Source: Peribacillus sp. FSL P2-0133 | GTDB taxonomy: Bacteria; Bacillota; Bacilli; Bacillales; DSM-1321 | Length of the DNA: 64,000 bases | Assembly: GCF_037975445.1 (NCBI RefSeq) | Contig: NZ_CP150254.1 | Span: 318,001-382,000 of the forward strand | Direction: 5' to 3' | Shown here: positions 1 through 7,897 of the stretch, piece after piece | Numbering within the stretch: the stretch's first letter is position 1 | Layout of the letters: every line of letters starts with the position of its first letter | Made by a program: the position numbers and the translations under genes | Notes under the pieces: model-generated | What the model was told of the DNA's origin: nothing | Seen by the model: only the letters and a program-made list of their open reading frames with translations | Databases searched by the model: none

Positions 1-481
1 GTTTCGTTAGTTTATTCTTAATCATTTCAGCATTCATTTTGAAAGAATTTTTTGACGTATCAACGTAAACCGGAACTGCTCCGCATAATGTAATTAACGG
101 TTCGTATCCAGGATAAATTGGAGAGGGAAGAATGACTTCATCCCCTGCTTGTAAAATGGTTCGGAACGCACTGTCAATGGCTTCAGTTGCACCGTTTGTA
201 ACAATGATTTCATCCTCAGGATTGTAGGTAAGATTGTACTTTTGGAATACATAATCTGCAGCAGCCTTCCGGAGGCCCAATAGACCCGCATTATGTGTAT
301 AGGCTGTATGATCTTGTCTAATCGCTGTTATTGCAGCTTCTTTTATATGTTCAGGTGTTGTGAAATCTGGCTGACCTAGGGTAAGATTGATCGCATCGGT
401 ATAATGGATCACCATATTGGAAAATGTCCGTATGCCGGGAATCTTGATGGTTGAGACGCTTTTATTTATCGAATTTTCCAT
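1..481 (-). CDS. patA: PatA-like class I/II aminotransferase (3' part missing)
   Basis: This is a PLP-dependent aminotransferase. In B. subtilis, PatA is an N-acetyl-LL-diaminopimelate aminotransferase, and relatives act on aromatic amino acids. About 160 N-terminal residues are visible; the C-terminal part, with the PLP-binding lysine, lies outside the window. Visible hallmarks are LGQPDFTTPEH, the YTHNAG segment, TNGATEAID and SPIYPGYEP, closely following PatA. The ATG at 481 is preceded by AAAGGTGAT at good spacing. Only 45 bases separate it from the MFS gene upstream, so it is probably the third gene of the RraA-MFS operon and may transaminate an intermediate of that pathway (inference). 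The family call is firm; the substrate is unknown. Confidence 0.88.
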   Translation of the reverse strand, partial: MENSINKSVSTIKIPGIRTFSNMVIHYTDAINLTLGQPDFTTPEHIKEAAITAIRQDHTAYTHNAGLLGLRKAAADYVFQKYNLTYNPEDEIIVTNGATEAIDSAFRTILQAGDEVILPSPIYPGYEPLITLCGAVPVYVDTSKNSFKMNAEMIKNKLTK

Positions 482-526
482 TTGTCCTATCACCTTTTTT
501 GAAATTTTTGACCTTACATAATGTTT

Positions 527-1843
527 CTAGTTTTCAGACGAAATTAATGGACGATCAGGTTTGATGATAAACCACAAGAAAATAGCAAGTCCTATAGGGA
601 TGATGTTGATTAAAAGGGTTGTATTCCAACCCATTTCCTGCGCAAACCATCCGCAGATAATTGGAGACGTTATTCCTCCAATGCTTCCCCAAAGGTTCAT
701 CCAACCACTGACAGATCCTGCGTATTCTTGACCTAAATCGTTTGCGATTGCCCAAGAAGTAACGATTGGCAGCCCAAGAGCGCCAAGTGCTAGTGTCAAC
801 CAGACAACGTTCATCCAAGGGCTTGTGGAGTAGGCAGCGAAATACAAACCGATAATGAAAAAAATGAATCCGATCAAGGCTAGACTACCTCGAGCCTTCA
901 TTCGTGAGTTTGTTCTTTGTAAGATGATATCTGATAGGGCGCCTCCAGCTAGAACAGTGAAACAAATAGCCAGCCAAGGGAAACTTGCCGCTATCCCCAT
1001 TTCTTTTAAGGAGAAATTTCGTGCTTCCATTAAATAAGTAGGTAACCATGTTAAAAAGAAGGTGTTCATATAGATAACGACAAAGTATTGAATTCCAACA
1101 GCCCAAAATTGGATGTTTCTTAGATATAGCTTCCATGGGGCGGCCTTTTTTACAGTTCCGGTGATGCTTCGATTTTCACAAATAAGCACTTTTTCTTTTT
1201 CAGAAATCCAAGGATGAAGTTCTGGTTTATCACGCCCCACAATAAACCAAACTAAGCCAATCCCAATACCGAGAATAGCGAAACTGTAGAAAACGCCTTG
1301 CCATCCAAAAAGCAGCAAGATAGCCACTGAAACTCCTGGTGCTATAACAGGTCCGAAGAAAGAACCAGCTAATAATGCACTTGCTGCTCGTCCCTTTTCA
1401 TGTTTTTGGAACCAGTATGAATTGAAGACAGCGTTGGCTGGATACATTGGACCCTCTCCAACACCAAATAAAAACCTTACAATGCATAATACAACGTAAG
1501 ACGTAGAGGCCGCTGTAAGTGCTGTAAATGCAGACCACCAGGTAATCGCAATTATAATGATTTTCCTTGACCCGAACCTTTCTGCAAGCATCCCCCCTGG
1601 AATTTGAGCAATACAATATCCTGCGTAAAAGAGGGAAGACAAAAGTCCAAATTCAACTTTGTTCATATTTAGAGCATCCATCATCGGTTTTGCGACCACA
1701 GATAGATTGGCTCGGTCCATGTACGCTATCAAACCTATAATAAAAAAGATCAAACCCATTCCCCAACGTAATCCAATTTTTCTTTCCTTCCCCTGAGATT
1801 CGGCGATTAATTCTACCTGCTTTTCGATCTTCACTTGTTTCAT
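527..1843 (-). CDS. ACS-family MFS transporter (sugar acid/organic anion:H+ symporter type)
   Basis: This is a twelve-helix major facilitator of the anion:cation symporter family (GudP, GarP and ExuT relatives), which imports sugar acids or other organic anions with protons. The first helix is followed by the family's MDRANLSVV signature. The helix 2-3 loop has the MFS motif GGMLAERFGSRK, and the GVGEGPMYPA segment is typical of ACS transporters. A GTG at 1855 lies only two bases from AAAGGA, so the ATG at 1843 (13-base spacing) is preferred, although neither is ideal. It sits between the RraA-like aldolase and the aminotransferase on the same strand and probably imports the substrate of that pathway. 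The exact substrate cannot be read from sequence. Confidence 0.88.
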   Translation of the reverse strand: MKQVKIEKQVELIAESQGKERKIGLRWGMGLIFFIIGLIAYMDRANLSVVAKPMMDALNMNKVEFGLLSSLFYAGYCIAQIPGGMLAERFGSRKIIIIAITWWSAFTALTAASTSYVVLCIVRFLFGVGEGPMYPANAVFNSYWFQKHEKGRAASALLAGSFFGPVIAPGVSVAILLLFGWQGVFYSFAILGIGIGLVWFIVGRDKPELHPWISEKEKVLICENRSITGTVKKAAPWKLYLRNIQFWAVGIQYFVVIYMNTFFLTWLPTYLMEARNFSLKEMGIAASFPWLAICFTVLAGGALSDIILQRTNSRMKARGSLALIGFIFFIIGLYFAAYSTSPWMNVVWLTLALGALGLPIVTSWAIANDLGQEYAGSVSGWMNLWGSIGGITSPIICGWFAQEMGWNTTLLINIIPIGLAIFLWFIIKPDRPLISSEN

Positions 1844-1943
1844 CTTTTTATCCACTTCCTTTATAAGAATTGATAACTGAAAAAGTATAAAACAGGATTA
1901 TGCTGGGAGCCTAGGTGAGAAATAAGTATTTTTAGCAAATCGA

Positions 1944-2624
1944 TTAATTCTGATTATTAACTAACATCTTTTCCCAAAGAGGATCGAACCGACGAAGGTA
2001 TTTTTCAACACCTAACGCTTGCAACTCTTGACGTCGTTTTTCATCTGCTTCTTCTTCCTTCTTGCCGATTTCAACAAAACTTAATGTTTCTTCTTGTGGA
2101 ACAACTAACAGGCCATCATTACTTCCAACAATAATATCCCCAGGGTTAATGATGCATCCTGAAATAGATACAGGTACATTTACGTCGCCACCAATACTAT
2201 AGACTTTGGTAGTTAAAGGTGAAATTGCGTAAGAAAACACGGTGAATTGCAAATTATTAATTATTTTGGTGTCGGTGACAGGCCCGTTAATGATCGCAGC
2301 AATGGCTCCTTTTTCCATCGCAACTCTTGTTGTAATTTCCCCCCAACATGCAAAACGCTCTTCTTCGTTCATATCAATCACAACGACATCACCAGGCTGT
2401 ACTAAATCCAGTGCCTTATAAACTAATAGACCGTCGTTTGGAGGGATTCGGACTGTCACTGCAGGACCAGCAAATGTGTTTTCAATCGGGAATAAAGGCT
2501 TGATTTTCTTAGTACTGATTAATTGGAAATTTAAATGATGCCCATAATCACTTGGTGAAATAGTTCCCAATTGCTTTACTTCTTCAAGTTTTGGTCTTGG
2601 AGTTTTAGAATTTACCGTTATCAT
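1944..2624 (-). CDS. RraA-like aldolase/decarboxylase family protein
   Basis: This 226-residue protein belongs to the RraA / 4-hydroxy-4-methyl-2-oxoglutarate aldolase family (DlpA, MenG-like), whose members cleave or decarboxylate keto acids with a divalent metal. Family features are the FAGPAVTVRI strand, the GDVVVIDMN segment, WGEITTRVAMEKGA, and the C-terminal region around GDIIVGSNDGLLVVP. The usual active-site pair is Arg-Asp after this block. Here the text reads GPVTDT, so Asp is present but Arg appears replaced by Thr. The ATG at 2624 has AAAGGA eight bases upstream; a longer reading from 2660 has no such site. It is the first gene of the operon leaving the GntR operator. A non-aldolase role is possible because of the missing Arg. 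Confidence 0.82.
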   Translation of the reverse strand: MITVNSKTPRPKLEEVKQLGTISPSDYGHHLNFQLISTKKIKPLFPIENTFAGPAVTVRIPPNDGLLVYKALDLVQPGDVVVIDMNEEERFACWGEITTRVAMEKGAIAAIINGPVTDTKIINNLQFTVFSYAISPLTTKVYSIGGDVNVPVSISGCIINPGDIIVGSNDGLLVVPQEETLSFVEIGKKEEEADEKRRQELQALGVEKYLRRFDPLWEKMLVNNQN

Positions 2625-2692
2625 TACATTCATCCTTTCTTTGTAAACGCTATCAATCACTTACTAATACCTCTTGTGACTTGTTGTATTTA

Positions 2693-2717
2693 TGTTGTAT
2701 ATTATATGTATACAACA
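2693..2717. promoter_or_regulatory. Inverted-repeat operator between rraA-like and gntR-like genes
   Basis: A perfect 9-base inverted repeat, TGTTGTATA then seven bases then TATACAACA, lies in the divergent intergenic region 69 bases from the RraA start and 140 bases from the GntR start. The inner TGTATACA is itself palindromic and resembles FCD-type GntR operators. It most likely binds the divergent regulator. Confidence 0.6.
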
Positions 2718-2856
2718 GGTAAACTTATTAGTCAATCTATTCTGAAATTTAAATACGCGATTTATATGATAGAATATAGTAAGTTAAAGAAATTCCTTGT
2801 TGTTTATTTTTTATATACCATTAGTAGTATTAATACTTTTTAAAAGGATAGATAAA

Positions 2857-3507
2857 ATGAGCATACACCAACCCAAACGACAATTTTTAAAAGATCGAGC
2901 TTATGAGATGATTAAGAAACTACTTATGAACGGAGAGTTATCGCCAGGAGAATTTGTTAAAGAGGGGGATCTTAGTGAACAGTTAGAAATGAGCAGGACT
3001 CCTATTCGGTCAGCCCTTCAGCGTTTAGAACATGATGGATTGGTTCGTATTCATCCAAAGCAAGGTATCTATATATGTGATATTTCTGTAAAACAAGTCA
3101 GTGAAGTGTATGAAATACGAATTGCACTTGAAACATTTGCGTTACGAAAACTTTCACATAGTATTGAAAAACACCAACTCGAAGAACTATATGACATCTT
3201 AAATAAGCAATACGAGTATATAAAAAATGAAGATTCCTATTCAGCACTTGAATACGATATGAGGTTCCATCTTAGAATAATGGAGTTTAATAAAAATGAA
3301 CAAATGTTAGAGATGTTTAAAAGCATTAGAGAAAAACTGAAATTTTACGGAAAAGAAGTATTAAAGAAAAAAATAGATCGCCTAAAGCAAACATATGATG
3401 AACACGTATTAATTGTAGAGGCCCTGGAAAAAGGCAACATGGAAGAAGTAGTTCGAAATATTGAAGAACACATACAATATGGCAGAAAAACGCTTCTGGA
3501 TCCATGA
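2857..3507 (+). CDS. GntR-family regulator, FadR/FCD subfamily
   Basis: This is a DNA-binding regulator of 216 residues. The N-terminal winged helix (about residues 10-75) includes the recognition region LEMSRTPIRSALQRLEHDGL and the wing HPKQGIYI. The C-terminal all-helical FCD domain (about 80-210) carries the expected metal/ligand residues in YEIRIALE, DMRFHLRI and the H of DEHVLIVEAL. FCD regulators usually bind the organic acid whose catabolism they control. The ATG at 2857 follows AAAAGGATAG; a longer frame from 2797 adds a hydrophobic, unlikely tail. Its divergence from the RraA-MFS-aminotransferase operon, with an inverted repeat in between, makes it the likely regulator of that operon. 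Confidence 0.88.
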   Translation: MSIHQPKRQFLKDRAYEMIKKLLMNGELSPGEFVKEGDLSEQLEMSRTPIRSALQRLEHDGLVRIHPKQGIYICDISVKQVSEVYEIRIALETFALRKLSHSIEKHQLEELYDILNKQYEYIKNEDSYSALEYDMRFHLRIMEFNKNEQMLEMFKSIREKLKFYGKEVLKKKIDRLKQTYDEHVLIVEALEKGNMEEVVRNIEEHIQYGRKTLLDP

Positions 3508-3574
3508 ACAGTACGGCAAAAGGTGTTAAATGATACTAGTTTCTAAAAAAACATAAAAATGGACTGACTTTGAT

Positions 3575-3624
3575 CTGCACCTCCAATTGTTAGACAACTC
3601 TAACAATCGGAGGTGCAGTTTTTT
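3575..3624 (+). terminator. Rho-independent terminator after gntR-like gene
   Basis: A long stem (about 19 base pairs with one bulge or mismatch, arms at 3575-3594 and 3599-3618) closed by a short loop is followed by six T. The arm text CTCCAATTGTTAGA also resembles the ends of IS3-type elements, so it may derive from a mobile element end. Confidence 0.75.
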
Positions 3625-4146
3625 GACTAAAATACGATAGACGAAAAATCACATGCAATTTTTGAGTACCTTTGAAAGGAAAGCTGGTTAAAGTGTATAG
3701 GTTCAGGGTTTTTGGTTTCCCCAAATACTTTTTCAATCTTGAATAGAAACAATCAATATAGTTTAAAAATACCAACAGAGGAAGTTTTAAAACTAAAAAA
3801 ACTAGATAGGACAGTTTTGTAGGTATAAGTATGGTTCTTCCTTCCAAATCTATTTTTCCAGAATATCTTGTATTTCATCATCGTTTTCTATAATGTTTTC
3901 GATTTCTGAACGAAAAGAAGTGTAATCTTCATAGGGATTACTTGTTAAATCCAAATTAGAATTATTGGTAAGTTAAAATCATGAGGTTGAAGAAGAATCT
4001 CAAATAGCATAGCCTGCAAAAAAGAACGCAAACTAAAAATACTGGTTGCCGATAAGGAAAAAGGATAAAAATTACACAGTATCTTTAAATTTATTTTTGT
4101 TGGCATCCAATTCGTATAACTAAATCAAACTACAGGGTGGTGAAAA
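3625..4146. other. Gap without a convincing gene
   Basis: There are no long frames with a ribosome binding site. A leftward 85-codon frame (3590-3847) starts without a Shine-Dalgarno, covers the terminator and looks random. The stretch may be decayed mobile-element DNA, given the IS-like terminator at its left end, but I cannot prove that. Confidence 0.3.
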
Positions 4147-4278
4147 ATGTCTAAAAATAAAAATAAGCAATTTAAGAATAATGATGCTTTACCTAAAACA
4201 GATGTAGAATTTGCGAATAAAGGACTTGAAAAAATAGCATTAAAAGCCCAGGAACGCAAAAAAAGTAAGCATATGTGA
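4147..4278 (+). CDS. Small YfhD-like protein (43 aa)
   Basis: This is a 43-residue, highly charged protein with an ATG preceded by AGGGTGGTGA. It contains NNDALPKTDVEFAN and a C-terminal AQERKKSK. This resembles the small Bacillus YfhD family, which has an ALP...DVEFA core followed by a helical tail rich in Ala, Arg and Lys, but it is shorter than usual. The function of the family is unknown. It ends at 4278 and a G-U-containing hairpin follows at 4459-4481. The family match is by eye and moderate; that it is a translated gene is better supported by the ribosome binding site and composition. Confidence 0.5.
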   Translation: MSKNKNKQFKNNDALPKTDVEFANKGLEKIALKAQERKKSKHM

Positions 4279-4458
4279 CTTGCAAACTGTCCCTCAAAAA
4301 AATGATGTTTTTTGGGGGATACAAAAATTACCGTCCCAAAATTAACGATTTGTTTCCCTATATGTTCTTGTATACCTCTGTGAATTCAATCAAAAAGTTA
4401 GAACTTATTATTAAAGAATATAATCGTTATCATGTAGAAGAAACTCGTCAAAAAAAAG

Positions 4459-4481
4459 CCTTTGCTCCATGGGAGTAAAGG
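4459..4481 (+). terminator. Hairpin, possible terminator
   Basis: CCTTTGCTCC pairs with GGAGTAAAGG around a 3-base loop (one G-U pair). There is no immediate T run. A near twin lies at 28222-28242, where AGCCTTTGCT pairs perfectly with AGCAAAGGCT. The surrounding text (AGAAGAAACT...CAAAAA) is also alike in the two places, pointing to a shared degenerate element. Confidence 0.4.
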
Positions 4482-4670
4482 TAAGAATTTATCATTTTAT
4501 TTTTCGTAGATACGCTTGTCCGTTAAAAACATCGCGAAAATTTCACTAATCTATAAGACTGACACAATATCCTCTCGCTCCAACCTGATTGTAAGAGTCA
4601 CTAGGACTACCATGCCCTCACGAATTGGTTCTTATCTAATTTATCCCATTCTACTACTTATCGATATAGC

Positions 4671-5198
4671 TTAGCATGAACTATATTGTTCCCAGGGATA
4701 ATTTGCGGTTAAAAATGCAGCCAATTCCTTACTTTTTTGTTTCCTTTCCTTACGAATTCTTGCTCGGTCAGGTGCGGTTTCATGTAATTTTCGCTCTTCT
4801 TCTGTTTCTGGAATGACTTGTGGAACAGGTGTTGGCCGGTTATGTTGATCAAGTGCTACAAAAGTTAATAGTGCAGTTGCTGCGATTTTACGATTACCGC
4901 TTTTTAAGTCTTCTGCAATAATTTTCACAAAGACTTCCATTGACGAGGTACCTGTCCATGTTACATAAGATTCAAAGGAGACTGAATCTGTTGTTCGAAC
5001 TGGATGTAAAAAATCAACTGAATCTGTAGAGGCAGTTACACATTCCCTACGGCTATGACGCGCTGCAGAAGTTGAGGATACCTGATCCAAGTGATTCATC
5101 AAACGACCACCGAACAAAGTATTATGATTATTTACATCATTTGGAAAAATACGACTTGTTCTTATAACTCTTGATTCTTTACAGTATTTAGTTTCCAT
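4671..5198 (-). CDS. Acyl-CoA thioesterase, hot-dog fold (YkhA type)
   Basis: This 175-residue enzyme hydrolyses acyl-CoA thioesters in the cytoplasm. The single hot-dog domain (about residues 8-125) has the BACH/YkhA signature: DVNNHNTLFGGRLMNHLDQ with the Asn-Asp region near the active site, then DSVDFLHPV and WTGTSSMEVFVKI. The lysine-rich tail is typical of YkhA-like proteins. The ATG at 5198 is preceded by AGGGAGAT. It stands alone, with no same-strand partners nearby. The family is firm; the physiological acyl chain is unknown. Confidence 0.9.
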   Translation of the reverse strand: METKYCKESRVIRTSRIFPNDVNNHNTLFGGRLMNHLDQVSSTSAARHSRRECVTASTDSVDFLHPVRTTDSVSFESYVTWTGTSSMEVFVKIIAEDLKSGNRKIAATALLTFVALDQHNRPTPVPQVIPETEEERKLHETAPDRARIRKERKQKSKELAAFLTANYPWEQYSSC

Positions 5199-5378
5199 TT
5201 ACATATCTCCCTTTAATTTATAAACCTCTTTATATCTATTCCTAAAATAGTGAAACTGTCTCGCTCATATCGATTTGATTTTGAACAAGGTTCTAGTACG
5301 TCTATCTTTCTTTTTATAATCCTGACTAGTTCAAAGAAGGAATGTAAAAAGTTATAATTAGCAAAAAATTCTGAATCT

Positions 5379-5531
5379 TTATGATTTAACTAAATCAAAA
5401 TCATTAAAATAAATTACTTCTGTTAGGATTTTACAACCTTGCATCCTCCTGAAAGTATCTTTAGCTTCTTTTTCAGAGTCAAACTCATATATTTTAAAGT
5501 TGTTCTTTGAATGAACAGTGATTACCCACAT
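5379..5531 (-). CDS. Small uncharacterised protein (50 aa)
   Basis: This short gene is supported by a strong ribosome binding site, GGAGG six bases before the ATG at 5531. The product is soluble and charged, beginning MWVITVHSKNNFKIYEF, with a helix-like EKEAKDTFRRMQG segment and a final ILTEVIYFNDFDLVKS. The alternating beta-alpha-beta pattern suggests a tiny folded domain. I do not recognise the family. It is monocistronic between the thioesterase and the yolD region. Confidence 0.6.
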   Translation of the reverse strand: MWVITVHSKNNFKIYEFDSEKEAKDTFRRMQGCKILTEVIYFNDFDLVKS

Positions 5532-5987
5532 AAAAGGCCTCCAATAAAAAGTTTTTTAAATCTGTTTTTCCATTAGATGATTTTATAACCACTGAAAACG
5601 AGAAGATTCAGCGGTCTTTCTTCTTCCAAACAATAAGCTGCTATCCGCATGATGACTTAGTCTATAATGGTTCATTATTTTAGGGTTAAGGACATATTTT
5701 GTGTACCTCCTAAGTTTTTAAATCTATCTCAATCTACAATGCAAGTATCGCGCCAACTTGTAACTCGCAGAATTAAAAGAGTATTAGTGGCTTTAGACTG
5801 CCAAATTTTTTTGCATGAATAATTTTAGTGTGGAGATAGCAAAATATTTTTGCACCCATCTGCCAATTTCACAAAAAAGATTAAGCTGTGTATATTCCAC
5901 CCAATTTACTTTAATAAGGTTACTTAAATAAATTATAAAATGGAAAAATCTATTTTCTGGAATAGCCCTTTTTCCCTACCTTCCGTA
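5532..5987. other. Gap without a recognisable gene
   Basis: AT-rich sequence in which I see no frame with a ribosome binding site or recognisable product. The promoter of the 50-residue gene must lie at its left end and the LexA-boxed promoter of yolD at its right end. Confidence 0.3.
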
Positions 5988-6009
5988 AGAACGCTCGTTC
6001 GTATATAAT
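5988..6009 (+). promoter_or_regulatory. LexA (SOS) box and -10 element ahead of yolD
   Basis: AGAACGCTCGTTCG (5988-6001) matches the Bacillus LexA/DinR consensus CGAAC-N4-GTTCG at all but the first base. A perfect TATAAT at 6004-6009 follows, with a weak -35 (TTCCGT at 5981-5986) at 17-base spacing. LexA bound here would cover the promoter. yolD-type genes are known SOS genes paired with uvrX-like polymerases, so the box fits its gene. Confidence 0.75.
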
Positions 6010-6033
6010 GAATAAAAAGAAGAGATCTTTCTA

Positions 6034-6377
6034 ATGGGTACAATTCGTGATAGAGGAATCATTAAAGGGCAAGCAGCATTGATGTTACCAGAACATAAAG
6101 CTTTAAATAAAAAAAAGGATGAGGACGATTATTTCTTAAATAAAAAACCTGTCCTAGATGAATACCAGGTTGAAGAATATGAAAACAACATTCATTATGC
6201 GATGGAATATCATTTACCGATAAGTTTTAGATTGCTAACGAGGGAAATCCAATTGAACTGCATGGATACTGTGTGTATATTGATCCTGTCACGAAAGAGT
6301 TAAGTATTCAGAAGAAAGATAGTTCCTTTAAGAGAATTAAATTTAATGAAATTATTAAAGTAATCGTTGAGGATTAA
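6034..6377 (+). pseudogene. yolD: YolD-like SOS protein, frameshifted
   Basis: The first 67 codons read MGTIRDRGIIKGQAALMLPE and continue as a YolD-like protein. Near 6230-6240 the YolD reading moves to another frame and continues as NEGNPIELHGYCVYIDPV, ending in IKFNEIIKVIVED at 6377. The two halves together give one normal-length YolD (about 113 residues), so a single indel has broken it (or is a sequencing error). YolD proteins accompany Y-family polymerase UvrX in SOS operons, but no polymerase gene is visible here. A terminator follows at once. Confidence 0.7.
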
Positions 6378-6381
6378 AAAT

Positions 6382-6410
6382 AAGCCCTTCTTAAAATTTA
6401 GGAGGGCTTT
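6382..6410 (+). terminator. Terminator after yolD
   Basis: AAGCCCTTCT pairs with AGGAGGGCTT (one G-U) around an 8-base loop, starting 5 bases after the yolD stop and ending in TTT. Confidence 0.65.
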
Positions 6411-6518
6411 GCAGTGTTTTTATTTATACTATTAAAACTGAGGATGAAGAATAAACTCGTACGTAATAAAAGGGTGTATGAGGGCCAACCTACGATAGTA
6501 CTGAAAGCAGTAAATCAT

Positions 6519-6646
6519 CGCGAGTAGCAACCTATCACGCTCGGACATCACAACAAGACTACAAGCAGGCCCAAAAATGATAGCGTTTTTTATAGGTGTA
6601 TGGGGAATTAAGGAAGTTAGCTAGATCCCCGCGAGTAGCAACCTAT
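6519..6646. repeat. Pair of 17-base direct repeats
   Basis: CGCGAGTAGCAACCTAT occurs at 6519-6535 and again at 6630-6646, exactly 111 bases apart, with unrelated sequence between. The function is unknown; it could be a recombination scar or a protein-binding pair. Confidence 0.7.
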
Positions 6647-6715
6647 GCTAGTACACAGGTACTGTGCAATCTCTAATTGATATAGAAAATCCACTATATA
6701 AAACGTTACAAGCTT

Positions 6716-6739
6716 AGCACCTTAAACAGGTGCTTTTTT
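6716..6739 (+). terminator. Orphan rho-independent terminator
   Basis: AGCACCT pairs with AGGTGCT around a 5-base loop and is followed by six T. No intact gene ends just before it. Confidence 0.6.
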
Positions 6740-7167
6740 ATGTGCTACCATACATAACTGGATGTTCCCACCCAATCTTTAAAGATAAAAACCAACTTCT
6801 TAACTAAATTAAGGGTTCTTTCTTTAAGATCGAGGCTGTCTTTAAGGCTGCTTTTTCTTAATTCAACTATCGGGGCAGCTAGTTGAAGAAGACCATCGCA
6901 ATGATTGTCTATTTTTCGTGTATTTAATATCCATTATTGTTTAAGATAACCAATTATGAGGTAATTAATCTGTAATGCAATATCCACCAATTTGGAAATT
7001 GCTCAAATATGTTATTATTCGCCCCTTCCTATCTCCATGAGAATTTTTATTTTATTAAGTGTAGGCATTTTTTTCGATTTTTGTAGTATTTTTTATTTAT
7101 CGCTATTAAATAGTAACGTCTTCCGCTACATAAAAAATAGCCTTTATTAAAAACGGAGGTGATTGTG

Positions 7168-7887
7168 TTGAGTTTTTTTAAAAAACTTTTAGGGCAAGAG
7201 TACGTTTCACCAGAAGAAAAAGAAAAGGCACTTTTAATCAAAGAGGAGAAACGTCAACAAAGAGAAGCGGAATATCAGATCGCCCAACAACAAAAAAAAG
7301 AAAAGCAAGCTGCTGACATGCAATTAATGGAGAAATACTTCGGAAAGAGTGCTGGTTTTTTCACTAGGGTAGGTTTTTCTCTCTATAAAAGTACAATTAT
7401 CCATTTTGAAAAATATATTAAATCCCCCGATGAGGAAGTTTTAATAGCTATACCTGCCGAGTATGATAAAACGAAAAAAAGAGAAATCAAGGGCATGCTT
7501 ATTGCAACCAGCCACAGACTTATATTTGTTACTAGTGGAATAGGTCACGGTGAGTTCACCGAAGCTTTCGATTATCGAAAAATGAATGGTATTTCACTAG
7601 CTCCGGATGGATTTGCTCAAAAAGAGTTATTAATCGATTATGGACGAACCCGCAAAATCTTTGACGACATAGCAAACGACGATCAATTCAAACAATTTCT
7701 CAACGTTGTTAGAAGTAAAATGAACGAGTCAAAACAGGTTACTGGAATAAGCAAAGCTAAAAATAAAGCAGCTACACGTTCAGATGATAAGTATGAAAAG
7801 CTTGCTCAAGTTGCTAAATTACGTGATCAAGGTGTGCTAACTCAAGAAGAATTTGAAATAGAAAAACAAAAGATTTTAAACTCATGA
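7168..7887 (+). CDS. PH-like plus SHOCT domain protein
   Basis: This 239-residue cytoplasmic protein has a highly charged N-terminal helix (about residues 10-55, probable coiled coil). A bacterial PH-like domain follows (about 85-180), with the typical KGMLIATSHRLIFVTSG strand pair. A C-terminal SHOCT motif spans the last 30 residues (KLAQVAKLRDQGVLTQEEFE). SHOCT tails are thought to mediate oligomerisation. The TTG at 7168 lies 8 bases after GGAGG; a GTG at 7159 overlaps the ribosome binding site and is rejected. The next gene starts 10 bases downstream, so the two are co-transcribed. The domains are clear; the role is unknown. Confidence 0.85.
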   Translation: MSFFKKLLGQEYVSPEEKEKALLIKEEKRQQREAEYQIAQQQKKEKQAADMQLMEKYFGKSAGFFTRVGFSLYKSTIIHFEKYIKSPDEEVLIAIPAEYDKTKKREIKGMLIATSHRLIFVTSGIGHGEFTEAFDYRKMNGISLAPDGFAQKELLIDYGRTRKIFDDIANDDQFKQFLNVVRSKMNESKQVTGISKAKNKAATRSDDKYEKLAQVAKLRDQGVLTQEEFEIEKQKILNS

Positions 7888-7897
7888 GGTGGAAATT

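Larger units (their letters stand above)
6412..7167. other. Gap with a 17-base direct repeat and a terminator
   Basis: There is no gene here that I can support. It holds two copies of CGCGAGTAGCAACCTAT (6519-6535 and 6630-6646) in the same orientation, and an orphan terminator at 6716-6739. The orphan terminator suggests that a gene once ended here, perhaps the missing uvrX-like partner of yolD or a mobile element (inference). Confidence 0.4.

Noticed and set aside
3590..3847. 85-codon leftward frame near an IS-like terminator
   Set aside because: No ribosome binding site, no recognisable transposase motif, and it overlaps the terminator stem.
4275..4478. 67-codon frame overlapping the end of the YfhD-like gene
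   Set aside because: It starts inside the stop region of the small gene without a ribosome binding site and runs into a hairpin; likely chance or a remnant.
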